From JAWLHU01 sp049325315 (lineage in GTDB: Bacteria; Bacillota; Sulfobacillia; Symbiobacteriales; Symbiobacteriaceae): 64,000 bases of DNA. Below the pieces are notes generated by a model. That model ran no database searches. It was not told the DNA's origin and was given only the letters and a program-made list of their open reading frames with translations. The stretch covers positions 65,037 to 129,036 of the forward strand of contig JBMONB010000016.1 of NCBI GenBank assembly GCA_049325315.1. Reading direction: 5' to 3'. The translations under genes were made by a program, and so were the position numbers. Positions 40,256 through 48,180 of the stretch are shown in pieces (the first letter of the stretch is position 1; each line of letters starts with the position of its first letter).

Positions 40256-40329
40256 GGAACTCGAACTCCCTTCTATCTGTGCGAACCCCAGTGGACATGC
40301 GTCTCGTAAGAAGGGTGGATAGGCAGAGG

Positions 40330-41220
40330 TCAGGCGGCCGGGTGCGGATAGATCTCCGTGCCCACCGACTGGGTCAGGGTGCGGAACCGCTCGATCAACC
40401 GCCAGGTGATCGCCCCCGGCGTGCCGTCGCCGATCGCCCGCTTGTCGGCCTCGATCACCGGGACCACCTCGGCGGCGGTGCCGGTCAGGAAGCACTCGTC
40501 GGCGGTGTAGAGGTCAAAGAGGGTAAAGGTGCCCTCCTCCACCTCATAGCCCATCTCCCGGGCCATCTCCATGACGGCGTTCCGGGTGATGCCCGGCAGA
40601 ATGCCCAGGTGAACCGAGGGGGTGATGATCTTCCCCTTCTTCACGATGAAGAGGTTGTCACCCGTGCCCTCGCAGACGTAGCCCTCCTTGTTCAGCATGA
40701 TCACCTCGGGGAAGCCCAGGGTCACCGCGCTGATCTTGGCCATGATGCCGTTCAGGTAGTTGAGCGACTTGACCTGCGGGGCGAGCGCATCCGCCGGATT
40801 GCGGCGGGTGGAGACCGAGACCACCTTCATGCCCTGGGTGTAGACCTCGGCCGGGAAGAGGGTGATCGTATCAGCGATGCAGATGATCGACGGGCGGGGG
40901 CACTTGCGGGGGTCAAGCCCCAGGTCGCCCACGCCCCGGGAGACCACCAGCCGGATATAGGCGTCCCGCAGGTTGTTGCGGCGCAGCGTCTCCAGGACCA
41001 CCTGCTCCATCTCGGCCCAGGGGATGGGGATCTCCATCCAGATCGCCTTGGCGGAGTCGTAGAGCCTGTCCAGGTGCTCGGTCAGCTTCCAGACCCGGCC
41101 GTTGTAGGCCCGAATGCCCTCAAAGACACCGTCGCCATACAGGAAACCGTGATCGAAAACGGAGACCTTGGCCTCCTCTTTCGGATACCATTTGCCGTCG
41201 ATATAGATCTGGATGCTCAT
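40330..41220 (-). CDS. ilvE: branched-chain amino acid aminotransferase
   Basis: The 296-residue fold-type IV PLP enzyme has YIDGKWYPKEEAKVSVFDHGFLYGDGVFEGIR, the PLP Lys in VKSLNYLNG and EGTGDNLFIV later. It transfers amino groups between glutamate and the branched-chain keto acids. ATG 41220 has GGAGGAGG at 8 nt, preferred over the longer ORF start at 41250. Eighteen nt after leuA. Confidence 0.94.
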   Translation of the reverse strand: MSIQIYIDGKWYPKEEAKVSVFDHGFLYGDGVFEGIRAYNGRVWKLTEHLDRLYDSAKAIWMEIPIPWAEMEQVVLETLRRNNLRDAYIRLVVSRGVGDLGLDPRKCPRPSIICIADTITLFPAEVYTQGMKVVSVSTRRNPADALAPQVKSLNYLNGIMAKISAVTLGFPEVIMLNKEGYVCEGTGDNLFIVKKGKIITPSVHLGILPGITRNAVMEMAREMGYEVEEGTFTLFDLYTADECFLTGTAAEVVPVIEADKRAIGDGTPGAITWRLIERFRTLTQSVGTEIYPHPAA

Positions 41221-41237
41221 TGCTAGGTCCTCCTCCG

Positions 41238-42809
41238 TTAGTCGCCCCACGCACGCATCTGCCAGCCGGGTGCCGGATCATCGGAGACGGCGAGCGCCGC
41301 TCCGGAGAGAATCTTGTTCATGGCGTTGATATAGGCCCGGGCCGATGCTTCGATCACGTCGGTGGAGGTACCCCGTCCGGAGGCGATGCGGTTGCCCGCC
41401 TGGACCCGGACCGTCACCTCGCCTAGGGCATCCTGGCCTCCAGTAACCGCTTTGAGGCGGTAGTCGAGGAGCTGTCCCTCGAAGCCCGCCGCCCGGTCGA
41501 TGGCGTGGTAGAGGGCGTCCACAGGGCCGTCCCCGGAAGCCGCTTCCTGGCGGACGGTACCGTCGCGGTTGAGCCGAACAGACGCAGTGGGAACAGATTG
41601 GTTCCCTGAGACGACCTGAAAAGATTCAAGCTTACACACCTCCGCAGTGGTACGGTTTGCCTGCTCATCGCCGACGATCGCTTCCAGGTCGTGGTCGGAG
41701 ACCATCTTCTTGCGGTCGGCGACCTCCTTGAAGCGGGTGAAGGCAGATTCGATCTCCGCATCGCTCAGCCGGTAGCCCAGGTGCTCCAGCCGGGCCCGGA
41801 AGGCGGCCCGCCCCGAGTGCTTGCCCAGCACCAGGGCCGATGCCGGCACGCCCACATCTTCGGGCTTCATGATCTCGTAGGTGTCCCGGTGCTTCAGCAT
41901 TCCATCTTGGTGGATGCCGGACTCATGGGCAAAGGCGTTGGCGCCCACGATCGCCTTGTTGGGCTGAACCCCGACCCCCGTGAAGTTCTGGAGGATGCGG
42001 GAGGAGCGGTAGATCTCCTGGGTGTTGACACCGGTCTGGAAGCCGTAGCGGTCCTTGCGGGTGGTCAGCGCCATGACGATCTCTTCCAGCGCTGCGTTGC
42101 CGGCCCGCTCACCGATGCCGTTGATCGTGCATTCCACCTGGGTGGCGCCGGCCTCAATCGCTGCGATGGTGTTGGCCACAGCCAGCCCCAGGTCGTCGTG
42201 GCAGTGGACAGAGAAGATGACGCCCTCGGGCGCATCTACCCGGTCGATCAGGAAGCGGATCAGGTCGTAGTACTCCTTGGGGGTGGTGTAGCCCACCGTG
42301 TCGGGTACGTTCAGGACCGTTGCCCCGGCCCGGGCTGCCACGGTGAAGATCTTCACGAGAAAGTTCCAGTCCGAGCGGGTGGCATCTTCCGCCGAAAACT
42401 CCACCTCGGGGCCGAGGCTCTTGGCCAGGGCGACCGCATCACGGGCGATGCGGACCACCTCGTCAGGCGACTTGCGGAGCTTGTGCTCCATGTGGATCGG
42501 CGACGTGGCTATAAAGGTGTGAATGCGGGGCTTCGCCGCCTCTTTTACGGCCTCGTAGCACCGGCGGATATCCGGCTCGTTGGCCCGGGAGAGCCCGGCG
42601 ATGGTGGGTCCGGTCACGGTCTGGGCGATCTGCCTGACCGCCTCGAAGTCGCCGGGTGAGGCGATGGGGAAGCCGGCCTCGATCACGTCCACGCCAAGCC
42701 GCCCAAGCTGCCTGGCCACCTCCAGCTTCGCTTCCGCGGTCATCCCGAACCCGGGGGCCTGCTCGCCGTCCCTGAGGGTCGTATCGAAAATCTGAATCCG
42801 CCGCGTCAT
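41238..42809 (-). CDS. leuA: 2-isopropylmalate synthase
   Basis: A 523-residue DRE-TIM metallolyase: FDTTLRDGEQAPG at the start, SVHCHDDLGLAVANT with the metal His, HESGIHQDGMLK, and a complete C-terminal leucine-binding regulatory domain (about 390-523). The regulatory domain and the motif set favour LeuA over citramalate synthase. Leucine should inhibit it. No leuBCD in the window, so leucine synthesis is completed elsewhere. Confidence 0.94.
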   Translation of the reverse strand: MTRRIQIFDTTLRDGEQAPGFGMTAEAKLEVARQLGRLGVDVIEAGFPIASPGDFEAVRQIAQTVTGPTIAGLSRANEPDIRRCYEAVKEAAKPRIHTFIATSPIHMEHKLRKSPDEVVRIARDAVALAKSLGPEVEFSAEDATRSDWNFLVKIFTVAARAGATVLNVPDTVGYTTPKEYYDLIRFLIDRVDAPEGVIFSVHCHDDLGLAVANTIAAIEAGATQVECTINGIGERAGNAALEEIVMALTTRKDRYGFQTGVNTQEIYRSSRILQNFTGVGVQPNKAIVGANAFAHESGIHQDGMLKHRDTYEIMKPEDVGVPASALVLGKHSGRAAFRARLEHLGYRLSDAEIESAFTRFKEVADRKKMVSDHDLEAIVGDEQANRTTAEVCKLESFQVVSGNQSVPTASVRLNRDGTVRQEAASGDGPVDALYHAIDRAAGFEGQLLDYRLKAVTGGQDALGEVTVRVQAGNRIASGRGTSTDVIEASARAYINAMNKILSGAALAVSDDPAPGWQMRAWGD

Positions 42810-42862
42810 CGCTACTCACCTTCCTTTGCCTGGTAATTTCGCTCTGGGGTCCAGCGCCGCTG

Positions 42863-43879
42863 CTACTCGTTACCCTTGGTGCCCACGGCCTTGGGGAGCC
42901 AAGCCATCATCTCACGCAGCTGGGCGCCGACGACCTCGATCTGGTGCTCCTGATTCTGGCGGCGCATCGCCGTGAACCGGGGGCGGCCCACCTGATTCTC
43001 CAGAATCCAGTCCTTGGCAAAGGTGCCGTTCTGGATCTCGCCCAGGAGCTGCTTCATGCGCTCCTTCACCTCGGGGCCGATCACTCGCGGGCCGCTCACA
43101 TAGTCGCCGTACTCGGCGGTGTCGCTGATCGAGTACCGCATCGATGCCATGCCGCCCTCGTACATGAGGTCGACGATCAGCTTCAGCTCATGCAAGCACT
43201 CGAAGTAGGCGATCTCGGGGGCGTAGCCGGCCTCGGTCAGCGTCTCAAAGCCGTACTTGACCAGCTGGGTCACGCCGCCGCAGAGGACGGTCTGCTCGCC
43301 GAAGAGGTCGGACTCACACTCTTCCCGGAAGGTGGTCTCGATCACGCCGGCTCTCGTGCCGCCGATGCCCTTTGCCCAGGCCAGAGCGATGTCACGGCAC
43401 TGACCGGTGGCGTCCTGGTGGATCGCCATGAGGCAGGGGACGCCCTGGCCCTCCTTGTACTGGCGCCGGACCAGGTGGCCGGGGCCCTTGGGAGCGATCA
43501 TGAAGACGTCTACGTCCTTGGGCGGGGCGACCTGGCCGAAATGGATCGCAAAGCCGTGGCCGAAGGCGATGGCGTTGCCGGGGCGCAGGTGGGGCTTGAT
43601 CTCGGCCTCGTATACCGGCCCCTGCTTCTCGTCGTTAATCAAGATCATAATGACGTCTGCGGCGGCTGCCGCCTCAGATACGGTAGCTACCTTCAAGCCG
43701 GCCTGGTGGGCCCGGTCCCAGCTCGGGCGGCCCGGTCGAAGACCGACGGTTACGTCCAGGCCAGACTCCTTCAGGTTCAGGGCGTGGGCATGGCCCTGGC
43801 TGCCGAAGCCGATCACAGCGATCTTCTTGTTGGCCAAAGCGGCCAGGTTGGCATCAGACTCGTAAAACATGTGCGTCAT
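42863..43879 (-). CDS. ilvC: ketol-acid reductoisomerase
   Basis: A 338-residue class I KARI with the NADPH fold GFGSQGHAHALNLKESG and a single knotted domain; metal ligands are in DLFGEQTVLCGG and ECLHELKLIVDLMYEGG. The beta2-alphaB loop carries GLRPGRPSWDRA, typical of NADPH preference. The start at 43879 overlaps the end of ilvN by 26 nt; a second ATG at 43870 is possible. Confidence 0.96.
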   Translation of the reverse strand: MTHMFYESDANLAALANKKIAVIGFGSQGHAHALNLKESGLDVTVGLRPGRPSWDRAHQAGLKVATVSEAAAAADVIMILINDEKQGPVYEAEIKPHLRPGNAIAFGHGFAIHFGQVAPPKDVDVFMIAPKGPGHLVRRQYKEGQGVPCLMAIHQDATGQCRDIALAWAKGIGGTRAGVIETTFREECESDLFGEQTVLCGGVTQLVKYGFETLTEAGYAPEIAYFECLHELKLIVDLMYEGGMASMRYSISDTAEYGDYVSGPRVIGPEVKERMKQLLGEIQNGTFAKDWILENQVGRPRFTAMRRQNQEHQIEVVGAQLREMMAWLPKAVGTKGNE

Positions 43880-44387
43880 ACAGGTGGTCCTCCCTCTCCG
43901 GTTTGATGGCCCCTGCTCCTCTCGCCAAGGCGATGATCCCCGTGCGGACCACCTCTTGCACGCCGAACTCCCGGGCCAAATTGATCAGGGCCTCCACCTT
44001 GTCGTGGGTTCCCGTCACCTCGATCGTCACCGCTTCCTTGCCCACGTCCACCACATTTGCCCGGAAGACCGAGGCCAACTGCAGAATCTGGGGCCGGCGC
44101 ACCGGGTCGCTGGATACCTTGATCAGCGCCAACTCTCTGGCAACGCTGTGCTCGGTGTCCAGGTCGATCACCCGGAGCACTTCGATCAGCTTGTCCAGCT
44201 GCTTGGAGACCTGGTTGAGGGTCAGTTCGTCGCCCTCCACCACCAGGGTCATCCGGGAGATGTTCGGGTCGTCCGTCACCCCGACCGCCAGACTCTCGAT
44301 GTTGAATCCACGCCGCCGAATCAGACCCGCCACCCGTGCCAGAACACCCGGGTGATTTTCGACCAAGACCGCCAGGATGCGCTTCAC
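43854..44387 (-). CDS. ilvN: acetolactate synthase small regulatory subunit
   Basis: A 177-residue protein with an N-terminal ACT domain (LAVLVENHPGVLARVAGLIRRRGFNIESL) and the ALS C-terminal domain. It binds valine and controls IlvB. GTG 44387 with AAGGAGGTG at 7 nt; upstream in-frame codons fall inside the T-box and are not used. First structural gene of the operon. Confidence 0.95.
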   Translation of the reverse strand: MKRILAVLVENHPGVLARVAGLIRRRGFNIESLAVGVTDDPNISRMTLVVEGDELTLNQVSKQLDKLIEVLRVIDLDTEHSVARELALIKVSSDPVRRPQILQLASVFRANVVDVGKEAVTIEVTGTHDKVEALINLAREFGVQEVVRTGIIALARGAGAIKPEREDHLYDAHVLRV

Positions 44388-44423
44388 CCGATCCCACCTC
44401 CTTGCGTTCGCAAGTAATCTACG

Positions 44424-44690
44424 GAAAAAACAAATCCCTACCGCCTGGTGCATTTCGTTCACCAGCAGCGGTAGGGACGACTTTCATCGTGGTACCACCC
44501 TACTTCGCCCTCCCCTTGCGGGGAGCAGCCTCGTGGTGCATAACGGCCTCCACGGCCGGCCACTGACCTACTCACCGTTTCCGGCGTTCGATCGGGCAGC
44601 TACGGGGTGAGGTTCAGACTGGGGAAGGTGCGGCGCTTCCACCTGTTCGCCGCTCTCTGTGACCTTTCTTGTCCAGCTTACTAGCCCCGT
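44424..44690 (-). promoter_or_regulatory. T-box leader (probably tRNA-Leu) of the ilv-leu operon
   Basis: Minus strand. The 14-nt T-box AGGGTGGTACCACG lies at 44501-44488. The terminator follows: CCCTACCGC...(44476-44460) pairs with CACCAGGCGGTAGGG (about 44450-44436), tail ATTTGTTTTTT. Stem I shows AGAGAGCGG (about 44660-44652). A CTC at 44611-44609, flanked as in a specifier loop (GAAC-CTC-ACC), suggests Leu. Uncharged tRNA pairing with UGG in the T-box would let transcription continue into ilvN. Confidence 0.92.
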
Positions 44691-44708
44691 CATCGCTTTT
44701 GTCGGTAT

Positions 44709-44864
44709 AAAAAAACGCCCCGGACCCTTCCGACACCACCCCCTTTGTGAGGGATGGCCCGGAACTTGCCGCTGGGGTATTTTAGACCCACGGTGTACCC
44801 TGTCTTGCAGGGCTGTGCCGCTCGGACCGGTCCACCCTTTCGGGTGCGGAACCCTAGGCACACT
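44709..44864 (-). promoter_or_regulatory. ykkC-family riboswitch, probably ppGpp-sensing, with terminator
   Basis: Minus strand. The conserved ykkC core is visible: CTAGGGTTCCG (44857-44847), GACCGGTCCGAG (44832-44821), then GTGGGTCTAAAATACCC around 44792-44776. A terminator stem pairs 44765-44756 with 44726-44717 and ends in seven T (44715-44709). Known ykkC subtypes bind guanidine, ppGpp, PRPP or nucleoside diphosphates; ppGpp types are known ahead of branched-chain amino acid genes and in tandem with T-boxes. The ligand assignment here rests on that context. Confidence 0.8.
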
Positions 44865-44904
44865 TCCGCATCGCTATGCAATTCGGATGATGATATTGAT
44901 TGGC

Positions 44905-44933
44905 ATTTTATACGCAGGCCCAGGCCGTGTCAA
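44905..44933 (-). promoter_or_regulatory. promoter of the ilv-leu operon
   Basis: Minus strand TTGACA (44933-44928), exact 17-bp spacer, TAAAAT (44910-44905). The start is predicted near 44898, giving an untranslated leader of about 510 nt that holds both riboswitches. Confidence 0.85.
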
Positions 44934-45063
44934 CAACTATTCCACAGGATTTATATTCTCATACGGAATGCTTATGATTCTTTGTGTCGTCCGGCACAAA
45001 TATTACGGGAATGGGGGACATATTTTAACCGCAGATCTGTATTTCCACTACCTCGAATGAGCG

Positions 45064-45094
45064 CAGGAGCACGGGGCCGGCCCCCGTGCTCCTG
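45064..45094. terminator. hairpin after the HD-GYP gene
   Basis: A 13-bp perfect stem (45064-45076 with 45082-45094) lies 12 nt after the stop at 45107. No T run on the minus strand. The stretch 44935-45063 between it and the ilv promoter is AT-rich with no gene. Confidence 0.6.
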
Positions 45095-45106
45095 TTCATC
45101 GTTTGA

Positions 45107-45937
45107 CTAGACCACGTACGAACCCCAGCTTGGGCTCAAATCGAGTACCTCCTGGATGATCCCCTCGGCAAAGAGGCTGGTGAAGATGGGCACCAGGTTG
45201 GGGTCGAACTGGGTGCCGGCGCAGGCGACGATCTCCTCGGCGGCCGCCTCCAGGCTGAGCGGGGTTCGGTAGGCCCGCAGGCTGGTCATGGCATCGAAGG
45301 CGTCGGCAATCGCCAGAATGCGCCCCTCCAGGGGGATCTCCTCCCCGGCCAGGCCCCTAGGGTAGCCCTTGCCGTCCCACCGCTCGTGGTGTCCGATCAC
45401 GAATGGGACCGCCGGCGCCAGGGCTTCGATGCCCTGTAGGATCTGCGCCCCGATCTCCGGGTGCTTGCGCATGAGGGCGAACTCCTCTTCGTCCAGCCGG
45501 CCCGGCTTTCGCAGGATTGCGTCGGGCACGCCGATCTTGCCGATGTCATGGAGCAGGGCGCCCATCCGGGCGAACTGCATCTGCTTCTCGTTCCAGCCCA
45601 GGCGGGCACAGAGGGTCAGGGCAACCCGGGCCACCCGGTCTGTATGGCCGCGGGTGTACGGGTCGCGCGCCTCGATGGCGTTGGCCAGGGCGCCCACGGT
45701 CGTCACCAGCATGTTCTCCACTTCCCGGGTCTTCTGCCGCTCCAGCTGGTATTCGCGGTTGAGATCCTCCGCATAGGAAATAAGCTGGGCGCGCATGTCG
45801 TCCAGCTCATCTGAGCGCTTATGGAGCATCTCCCGGACCCGACCGAAGTCACCGGCCAGCAGCAGCGATTGGGTCCGCCAGAACACGACCTGGGCCTCTA
45901 ACTCCTCGCGGGTCAGCCCAGACAGGTCGTCGAGCAC
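45107..45937 (-). CDS. HD-GYP domain c-di-GMP phosphodiesterase
   Basis: The 276-residue protein has a coiled-coil-like N-terminal helix (about 1-75) followed by an HD-GYP domain: HTDRVARVA, the HD dyad H130-D131 in LLHDIGKIGVPD, KHPEIGAQIL, and HHERWDGKGYP (183-193) with an intact GYP. It should hydrolyse c-di-GMP. It has no receiver domain of its own; the separate receiver gene lies 3 nt upstream, so together they make up an RpfG-like response regulator split in two. Confidence 0.92.
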   Translation of the reverse strand: MLDDLSGLTREELEAQVVFWRTQSLLLAGDFGRVREMLHKRSDELDDMRAQLISYAEDLNREYQLERQKTREVENMLVTTVGALANAIEARDPYTRGHTDRVARVALTLCARLGWNEKQMQFARMGALLHDIGKIGVPDAILRKPGRLDEEEFALMRKHPEIGAQILQGIEALAPAVPFVIGHHERWDGKGYPRGLAGEEIPLEGRILAIADAFDAMTSLRAYRTPLSLEAAAEEIVACAGTQFDPNLVPIFTSLFAEGIIQEVLDLSPSWGSYVV

Positions 45938-45940
45938 CGG

Positions 45941-46318
45941 CTAGTCCTCCTTTGACGCCAACAGGCGCTCCACGGTCCCAAGCAGGCTCAGGGGACTGAA
46001 TGGCTTGGTGAGGTGGACATCTGCGCCTGCTTGGCGGACCAGTTGTTGGCCATCTTCCTGGGTCTTGGTGCTCATGAGAATGACAGGGGTCCTTGACGAG
46101 TGGGGGCTCCGCTTGATGGCACGGCAGACATCGACCCCGCTGATCCCAGTAATCGTCTCGTCAAGGATCACCAAATCGGGCTTGTGCATTTCCCGCAGTG
46201 CAAGCGCCTGGACACCGCCCGACGCCTGAATGATTTCGTAGCGCGGATCGCGGAGAGTGGCCTGGAGCAGCGCCCGGAGCGCGTCACTGTCGTCTGCGAT
46301 GAGGATCTTCTTGGCCAA
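45941..46318 (-). CDS. CheY-like response regulator receiver protein
   Basis: A 125-residue single receiver domain: acidic pair D9-D10 in ILIADDSD, phospho-acceptor D53 in DLVILDE, switch Thr/Ser in LMSTKT and the Lys in LTKPFS. The TTG start at 46318 has GGAGG 8 nt upstream; longer in-frame starts lack a site. Likely to control the HD-GYP partner encoded immediately downstream. No histidine kinase lies nearby. Confidence 0.9.
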   Translation of the reverse strand: MAKKILIADDSDALRALLQATLRDPRYEIIQASGGVQALALREMHKPDLVILDETITGISGVDVCRAIKRSPHSSRTPVILMSTKTQEDGQQLVRQAGADVHLTKPFSPLSLLGTVERLLASKED

Positions 46319-46440
46319 CCACCGTGCCTCCTTGCAGGGGATTACGCCACCTTCTGTCATTTACTCCGACGAGGGGCGTAATTCCTCCCAACTGTATTTT
46401 CAGGTTGGCCAAACATACAACTCCGGACGGTCCGGGTTCC

Positions 46441-47271
46441 TCAGAGTGTGGGGCGGATATCGCGGGTGAAGGAGCCCAGCACCTTGCAGAAGTTGGTGTA
46501 AGCCGCCAGCTCCGCCAGCGCCTCGCGGACCGCGGGGTCCTCCCGGTGCCCCTCAAAGTCCAGGTAGAAGACATACTCCCAGGGGCGCTCCCGTGCCGGG
46601 CGGGACTCCAGCTTCAGCAGGTTGATATTCCGCTCCGCCAGGGCGCCCAGCGCCCGGTAGAGCGAGCCGGGCTGGTGCCCCACCGACATGACCAGCATGG
46701 TCTTGTGCGGGCCGGTCCCCCGCTCGGCCGGGGTGCGCTGGAGCAGCACGAACCGGGTGTAGTTCCCGGCGATGGTCTGAATGTCGGTGGCCAGCACCTC
46801 CAGCCCGTACCGCTGGGCGGCGCCCACCCCGGCTACCGCCGCCACCCCGGTCATCTCCTGCTCCCGGATCAGCTTGGCCGATCCGGCGGTGTCGTAGGTG
46901 GCCACAATCTCCACGCCGAGCTTCTGCAGGTACCGGTCGCATTGGGCCAGCGCCTGCGGATGCGAGATCACCCGCTTGATATCGGCGATCTGCTGCCCCG
47001 GCAGCGCCAGCAGGGCGTGGTTGACCCGGTGAAGCACCTCGCCCCCCACGTACAGATCGTGCTGCCGCAAGAGGTCATAGACGTCGTTGATACTGCCTGC
47101 CTGTGAGTTCTCGACCGGGGTCAGCGCACGGTCGACCTTGCCCCCGCTGACGGCGGCAAAGACATCCTGAAACGACCGGCACGGGTACGGCTCCGCTTCG
47201 GCCCCGAAGAGCGAGCGAATCGCCTCCTCACCGTATGCACCCAACTCGCCCTGAAAGGCGACGACCACCAT
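46441..47271 (-). CDS. pheA: prephenate dehydratase
   Basis: The 276-residue monofunctional PheA has a periplasmic-binding-like dehydratase domain (about 1-180) with VENSQAGS and GNYTRFVLL (the catalytic TRF), then an ACT domain (about 195-276) with GSLYRALGALAERNINL and ESRP, which binds phenylalanine for feedback inhibition. It makes phenylpyruvate. ATG 47271 is preferred to 47289 because of the GGTGGAG upstream. Monocistronic. Confidence 0.94.
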   Translation of the reverse strand: MVVVAFQGELGAYGEEAIRSLFGAEAEPYPCRSFQDVFAAVSGGKVDRALTPVENSQAGSINDVYDLLRQHDLYVGGEVLHRVNHALLALPGQQIADIKRVISHPQALAQCDRYLQKLGVEIVATYDTAGSAKLIREQEMTGVAAVAGVGAAQRYGLEVLATDIQTIAGNYTRFVLLQRTPAERGTGPHKTMLVMSVGHQPGSLYRALGALAERNINLLKLESRPARERPWEYVFYLDFEGHREDPAVREALAELAAYTNFCKVLGSFTRDIRPTL

Positions 47272-47491
47272 CTCGCTCCACCTCTCCATTCAGCTATATT
47301 CCCGCATTTTATCACGGCGTTATTTTTCCGACTAGATCGTTGCACGAAATCGCCGTCATAAGTTTGTTTGTCGGGACATATGTATAAGTATACCGTCCAT
47401 GGGGAATATAGTGATGGCACAGTGATGAACCCATGTCAACCTGGGTTTGGAGAAATTTCAAAAGAAAATCCAGTTTCACCTTCTCCTATTA

Positions 47492-47520
47492 TTGACATTA
47501 TTTGGGTTGTATGGGATAAT
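47492..47520 (+). promoter_or_regulatory. promoter of the MarR gene
   Basis: TTGACA (47492-47497), 17-bp spacer, GATAAT (47515-47520). Start predicted near 47527. The rest of 47272-47592 is AT-rich, with no gene. Confidence 0.8.
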
Positions 47521-47592
47521 TGTTCCTGGAGAGAGAACTGCGGCCGGCCTACTTGCCCATCTCCAGGCCGTGCCAGAATCATTGAAAGGCTG

Positions 47593-48105
47593 GTGAATGG
47601 TTTGAAACAGCAGGCCGAAATGGCCCCGACGACCGATCGATTCACTCCGGAGAACATTCTGCCCCTCCTGCAAACGATCGCCGACCTGGTGGAGAAGCGG
47701 TGTCACCGCTTCCTCAGCCGCAAGTATGGACTGACCATGCCGCAGTATCATCTGCTGCTGGCCGCCATGTACGGCGACGCCACCACCCTGGGAAGCCTGG
47801 CCGACGAGCTCAACTGCTCCCGGGGCAACCTCACCGGGGTGGCCGACCGGCTTGAGCGCGACGGCTGGCTGGTGCGGGAGCGCTCCACCGAGGATCGCCG
47901 GGTCGTCAACATCCGTCTGACGGAGAAGGGCGAGAAGGTGTGGGAGATCAAGGGGGAACTGGCCAAAGAGATGGCCGAGATCGCCAAGATCTGGTCCCCC
48001 GACGAGCGCACCATCATGCTGCGGGCCATGGAACGGCTCTACGGCGTACTGAAGAGCGAGGGGGGCACCCAGCCCTCCACCGAGCCCAAGTCGGAGGCCA
48101 TGTAA
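47593..48105 (+). CDS. MarR-family transcriptional regulator
   Basis: A 170-residue protein with the MarR winged helix: LTMPQYHLLLAAMYG, LGSLADELNCSRGNLTGVADRLERDGWLVRERSTEDRRVVNIRLTEKG (DxR motif in the wing). Start uncertain: GTG 47593 is the most likely, with a weak AAAGG upstream. Convergent with the flippase gene and sharing a terminator. The regulon is not evident; the MFS exporter 1.9 kb away is a possible target. Confidence 0.88.
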   Translation: MNGLKQQAEMAPTTDRFTPENILPLLQTIADLVEKRCHRFLSRKYGLTMPQYHLLLAAMYGDATTLGSLADELNCSRGNLTGVADRLERDGWLVRERSTEDRRVVNIRLTEKGEKVWEIKGELAKEMAEIAKIWSPDERTIMLRAMERLYGVLKSEGGTQPSTEPKSEAM

Positions 48106-48122
48106 ACGTCGGACGCGTTGCG

Positions 48123-48160
48123 AAAAGACCACCCTGGTTTGCTCAACCGGGTGGTCTTTT
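48123..48160. terminator. bidirectional terminator
   Basis: A long stem AAAAGACCACCC...GGTGGTCTTTT (48123-48160) has T or A tracts on both sides and lies between convergent MarR and flippase genes. Confidence 0.9.
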
Positions 48161-48180
48161 GCGTTGCTCCTTTGCGAGCG

